Positions 61,029 to 64,000 of a DNA stretch of 64,000 bases are shown here, piece by piece. Each line of letters starts with the position of its first letter. Position 1 is the stretch's first letter. The notes under the pieces were generated by a model. It was not told where the DNA came from. It saw only the letters and a list, made by a program, of their open reading frames with translations, and ran no database searches. This DNA is from Bryobacterales bacterium (GTDB lineage Bacteria; Acidobacteriota; Terriglobia; Bryobacterales; Bryobacteraceae): assembly GCA_016716385.1 (NCBI GenBank), contig JADJWL010000003.1, forward strand, positions 62,001 to 126,000. The letters are read 5' to 3'. The translations under genes and the position numbers were made by a program.

Positions 61029-61640
61029 CTATTCCCCTGTCGTCTGGTCAGGTCCTTCGACATAGGCCTCAACCTGCCACGGCCCTTGGGAGTTCGGGAG
61101 CAGCCCTTCCTGCGGGGCATCCATGCCGGCAATGACGGCGACCTGCCCCAGGCAGCGGCTCAGGTGTCCGCGCAGCAGCTCCAGCCCGTCGAAATACCCT
61201 TGTCGCACGTCCTGCGGACGGTGGAAGTCGCGGAAGGCCGGATGGGGCGGGGCGGCCGGGCTCCTGTTGAGCAGTTCCCTGTAGGTCATGAACTGCCGGA
61301 TGCCTGAGACCATGGCATCGGTCAGCAGAAACAGCGGCCCGTCCTGTACGTCCGACAGCTCGACTTGCTTGTCCACCAGAAACGCCCGGATTTCCTTAAG
61401 CGAGGCCATCGCCCGGTCAATGCAATCGTCGCAACACTCGAAGGCCGACAACACCCGGCGGTCCTTCAGCCGGATCACGATTTCACGGGCCGCCTGCTTC
61501 TCGCAGTCTTTCGGCTTCACCCCGAAGCTGATGAACGGCAGGCTCAACGTGACATCGCCAATCCTGTTGTTGAACTGGCGGCGTACCCGCGCGAGCAGGT
61601 CGCTCATGTCGAACTTGAACGGTATCGTCCCTCTTCTCAA
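61029..61640 (-). CDS. Hypothetical protein in a toxin-antitoxin operon
   Basis: 203 residues. No family was recognised. It is mixed alpha/beta with a CCDDC motif (FECCDDCIDRAM) and a C-terminal LRGHLSRCLGQVAVI. TTG 61640 has GGAG 7 bases upstream; ATG 61607 (MSDLLARVRRQF) is the alternative. It lies 10 bases after HigA on the same strand and is likely cotranscribed. Confidence 0.6.
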   Translation of the reverse strand: MRRGTIPFKFDMSDLLARVRRQFNNRIGDVTLSLPFISFGVKPKDCEKQAAREIVIRLKDRRVLSAFECCDDCIDRAMASLKEIRAFLVDKQVELSDVQDGPLFLLTDAMVSGIRQFMTYRELLNRSPAAPPHPAFRDFHRPQDVRQGYFDGLELLRGHLSRCLGQVAVIAGMDAPQEGLLPNSQGPWQVEAYVEGPDQTTGE

Positions 61641-61650
61641 CCAGAGTCTC

Positions 61651-61977
61651 CTAACGGCGGTCCTTGTCCTCGGCGATGCCCTGGAGCACGACCGGAGGAC
61701 AGTCCGGGAATTCGGCCACGAGCGACAGCTCGCCGCCCATTGCCTCGACCGTCTTCCGCAGCGTGGAGAGCAGCAGGTCGCTGCGTTTCTCCAGCCGCGA
61801 GACGCTGTCCTGCGTGATTCCGAGCTGCTTGGCGATGCGGACCTGCGTGAGCTTGCGCGCCTTGCGCAGCTCGCGCAGCGTCATTTCCTCAGCGATCAGC
61901 TCCGCCGCGCGGGACTTGACCTTCTTGCGCTGAGCGGGGCTCAGCTTCTTGACGATGTCATTCACGTTCGTCGGCAT
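61651..61977 (-). CDS. XRE-family antitoxin (HigA-like)
   Basis: 108 residues with a helix-turn-helix (LRELRKARKLTQVRIAKQL, GITQDSVSRLEKRSDLLLSTLRKTVEAMGGEL in part) found in antitoxins of HigBA-type modules, followed by an acidic tail (EFPDCPPVVLQGIAEDKD). It is downstream of a frameshifted toxin, toxin first. It would repress the operon. Confidence 0.85.
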   Translation of the reverse strand: MPTNVNDIVKKLSPAQRKKVKSRAAELIAEEMTLRELRKARKLTQVRIAKQLGITQDSVSRLEKRSDLLLSTLRKTVEAMGGELSLVAEFPDCPPVVLQGIAEDKDRR

Positions 61978-61979
61978 GG

Positions 61980-62343
61980 TTACTTCCCTTCCTTCTTCAA
62001 ACGGGCCAGATGCGCGACGAAACGCTCATCCGCCTTGCGGATCAGCGCCCGGTAGAACCGCTTTTCGCTGCCTCCGGACTTGTCGCCGGCCACGAGCAAT
62101 ACGGCCTTCCGTTTCGTGTCGAAGGCGAAGGCGACCCGCCATTCGCCGTCCGCCGCGCTGAACCGCAGTTCCTTCATGTTTGCGTGGCGCGAGCCGTTGA
62201 GCGTGTCCACCCGAGGCCGCCCCAGTTGCGGCCCGAATTCCTTGGAGCATGAGCGTCAACGCCAAAAGCTCCGTCTGCACGTCTTCGTGCAGCTCCTCGA
62301 ACTCCGGCTCGAACTCATCGCCAATCTCAACAACCCAGCCCAC
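61980..62343 (-). pseudogene. HigB-type (Gp49-like) toxin, frameshifted
   Basis: The first frame reads GWVVEIGDEFEPEFEELHEDVQTELLALTLMLQ and the second VDTLNGSRHANMKELRF, then GEWRVAFAFDTKRKAVLLVAGDKSGGSEKRFYRALI. Together they make a normal toxin of about 120 residues. An extra A (CTCCAAGGAATTC at about 62237-62249; CTCCAGGAATTC would be in frame) breaks it. Start is GTG 62343. HigA follows after 2 bases. Confidence 0.65.
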
Positions 62344-62821
62344 CTCTCCAATATGACATAGAGTCCATATGATTTCGATTCCATATATTCGACGGCCCCT
62401 TGGAAGCAGACGAAGGCCCGCCGCGAGGCCTCATTCTCTCCGTGCGTTGCCAGACGCCGGCAGAGACGGGCTTTCGACAATCCGCCGAGCTGCCGTGTGT
62501 GCATGATTACACCCTTACATCCTTGCAGGATGGCTTGATCGCGCGAGCTTGGCCTGCTGATGCCTTCCCTGCCCCGGCTTCGACCCGATGCCTTGAGGGC
62601 GGCCTGTTTCAAGGCGGCGGTGGCAGCGTGGCCAGCTTTCTCCGTGCGATCCCATCGGGCAGGTTTCGAGCCCCCTGCCATACGCGTTCACTCCTCGCGT
62701 CAACAGGAAGCCTCGGTTCCCCCTGAAGGTCTCCCCCAATTTTCCTATGTGACGCCGCGCCCGGCTTCTGGCGGACGGGAGGCACGCCCCAAAAGGGTCA
62801 TCGCACAAAAGGAGAAAGACC
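62344..62821. other. Gene-poor region
   Basis: No gene recognised in 478 bases. Open frames on both strands are short and have no supported product. AAAGGAGA at 62809-62816 is the ribosome binding site for the next gene. Confidence 0.35.
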
Positions 62822-63100
62822 ATGACCACCGATACCGAAACCGCCACCAAGACGAAACAGGCCCCCGACTTCTACATCTTCGAGAACACCGGGACAGCCG
62901 AGAAGGGCGGCAAGCCCGCAGGCGCGGCTTTCCTGCACAAGAAGGGCAAGGGCTTCACGGTCCTCATCAACGGCAAACGCTACGCGGCCTTCCCGCCGAA
63001 AGCCAAAGCCGCTGAAGCCCAGGCAACGCAGGGGGAGAGCGCTTCGAGGAGGCGAATCGAATATTGTGACTACATTGCGATTATTTCGAATAGACGCTAG
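62822..63100 (+). CDS. Small hypothetical protein
   Basis: 92 residues with PDFYIFENTGTAEKGGKPAGAAFLHKKGKGFTVLINGKRYAAFPP in shortened form: PDFYIFENTGTAE, GAAFLHKKGKGFTVLINGKRY. Similar small proteins occur in integrative elements; the role is unknown. AAAGGAGA precedes ATG. The C-terminal SRRRIEYCDYIAIISNRR looks unrelated to the rest and may come from a truncated or fused 3' end. Confidence 0.6.
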   Translation: MTTDTETATKTKQAPDFYIFENTGTAEKGGKPAGAAFLHKKGKGFTVLINGKRYAAFPPKAKAAEAQATQGESASRRRIEYCDYIAIISNRR

Positions 63101-63121
63101 TCTTGGATTGGAGACACGACC

Positions 63122-63577
63122 ATGCTGCACCAACCCGTCACACTGCCTGAATCTGAGGGAGCCCAGATTCGCGAACTGAATCGCATGCTCCAACACGGCT
63201 CGCCCGCGCTGGTGGGAGCTGACGGCGAGCGGTTGGAGTTACCGAGCGCGGTATACCGGCTTCTCAAGGACATTGCCCGCAATATGCAGTTGGGCCGGGC
63301 GATTGTCCTGATTCCCGAGAACCAACAGTTGACGACGCAGCGAGCGGCCGACCTCCTGGGCGTTTCCCGGCCCCATTTGATCAAGCTGCTCGATGCTGGC
63401 GAGTTGCCGTACCACCGCGCGGGCAGCCATCGCCGTATTTACCTGAAGGATCTCGTCGGGTACCAGAAGCGCCGCGATACCGAGCGGAGAGCAGCCCTCG
63501 ACAGCATCGCCAAGGAAGCGTTCGAATCCGGCCTGTACGATCGCACCGGGAGACCCGAGGGCGGCGAAGACGAATGA
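63122..63577 (+). CDS. Excisionase-type helix-turn-helix antitoxin
   Basis: 151 residues. Residues about 75-125 form an excisionase-like helix-turn-helix (LTTQRAADLLGVSRPHLIKLLDAGELPYHRAGSHRRI in part), with a preceding region (IVLIPENQQL). Such proteins are antitoxins for PIN-domain toxins; the next gene overlaps it by four bases (ATGA). It would repress the pair and neutralise the toxin. Confidence 0.85.
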   Translation: MLHQPVTLPESEGAQIRELNRMLQHGSPALVGADGERLELPSAVYRLLKDIARNMQLGRAIVLIPENQQLTTQRAADLLGVSRPHLIKLLDAGELPYHRAGSHRRIYLKDLVGYQKRRDTERRAALDSIAKEAFESGLYDRTGRPEGGEDE

Positions 63578-63810
63578 GAGCCGATTACCGCGTCGTGCTC
63601 GACGCGTGCGTGCTCATTCCGATGCCGCTGGCGGACACGCTTCTGCGAATGGCAGAGGCGCCCCGGCTGTATCTGCCGAAGTGGTCGCACATGATCATGG
63701 ACGAGGTGACGCGGAACCTCATTCAGAAATGGAACATGCCGCCCGAGAAGGCGCAGCGGCGTGAGACCGAGCTGCCCTCCGTGCCTGGCGCCTGGAGCCG
63801 GCAGGGCTGA
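63574..63810 (+). pseudogene. Truncated PIN-domain toxin
   Basis: 78 residues with a PIN start (YRVVLDACVLIPMPLADTLL, acidic Asp) and SHMIMDEVTRNL. Usual proteins of this group have about 190 residues with further acidic residues. Here the reading frame departs after PPEKAQRRETE and stops. It is probably non-functional while its antitoxin remains. Confidence 0.65.
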
Positions 63811-63853
63811 TATATAGTCAGAAGACCAGCCAAACTCAAAGGAACCGATCGCC

Positions 63854-64000
63854 ATGTTCGATACCCAACTGACCCGCCGCTCCTGGCTGCAGTCCCTGTT
63901 TCTGGGGCCGGCCGCCGCCTTCAGCATGAGTACGTTCGCCGCCAGGCGCTGCGATGCCGCCGCGGCGATCGGTCCGAACGACAGCATCAAGGTGACGAAG
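63854..64000 (+). CDS. Exported protein with Tat-type signal (partial, C-terminus outside window)
   Basis: Only the first 49 residues are present: RRSWLQSLFLGPAAAFSM resembles a twin-arginine leader, and GPNDSIKVTK follows. The form resembles Gfo/Idh/MocA oxidoreductases of Acidobacteriota and Planctomycetota (usually ANDRIRVG...), but this cannot be confirmed. AAAGGA lies 10 bases upstream of ATG. It may mark the return to backbone genes. Confidence 0.5.
   Translation, partial: MFDTQLTRRSWLQSLFLGPAAAFSMSTFAARRCDAAAAIGPNDSIKVTK

Noticed and set aside
1..64000. CRISPR array, rRNA or tRNA
   Set aside because: No regularly spaced short repeats, no rRNA-like stretch and no tRNA-like T-loop with matching acceptor arm were seen.

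Overview
This window looks like a chromosomal segment of a high-GC, Gram-negative Acidobacteriota member, probably Bryobacterales/Solibacter-like. That placement is inferred from a very large TonB-dependent receptor with an N-terminal carboxypeptidase-regulatory domain, a hybrid histidine kinase with a two-component-regulator propeller, many exported Sec/Tat hydrolases and oxidoreductases, and the general gene style. It is not proved by any rRNA or marker gene in the window. No rRNA, tRNA or CRISPR array was seen.

Region 1 (1-44.3 kb) is mostly an intact chromosomal backbone: a sugar aminotransferase and glycosyltransferase pair, alaC, a three-gene MNIO (DUF692) RiPP operon divergent from an ECF sigma/membrane anti-sigma operon, exported esterases and an orphan nuoA, the TonB receptor, a MOSC protein, an exported FAD enzyme and hydrolase, class I fumarase, a propeller hybrid kinase, an SDR plus a sugar-binding lipoprotein, rpoD, a MoxR/DUF58/BatA-like/VWA operon, a SelA-like PLP enzyme, a DksA-type protein, an HMA-domain protein, imuA-imuB and a Fic AMPylase.

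Region 2 (44.4-63.8 kb) is an accessory island full of conflict genes and decay. It holds toxin-antitoxin modules and their remnants, a truncated TIR gene duplicated from a TIR-NACHT gene, a TIR-like/EgtD-like fusion next to an OLD-family nuclease, a frameshifted sodium:solute symporter, and a protease plus STAND-NTPase pair. At least five genes here carry frameshifts or deletions, while the backbone genes look intact.

The most striking signal is a pair of 120-base segments at the 3' ends of two FGE-sulfatase-type domains, 50835-50954 (+) and 56956-57075 (-). Their outer parts are identical. In the 69-base core they differ at 24 positions, and every one is a first or second codon position; no third position differs. 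Both are followed, at the same distance of 57 bases, by a related hairpin. This is the signature of variable regions of a diversity-generating retroelement (DGR). It suggests that the sensor domain of a TIR-NACHT protein and of an effector-associated-domain/STAND protein are (or were) hypermutated. No reverse transcriptase or full template repeat is visible, so these would have to lie outside the window.

A second notable system is the MNIO operon at 2.6-4.7 kb, with an exported precursor carrying four Cys-rich repeats. A long inverted repeat lies between it and a SigF/NrsF-like sigma/anti-sigma pair, which suggests a regulated metal-stress RiPP.
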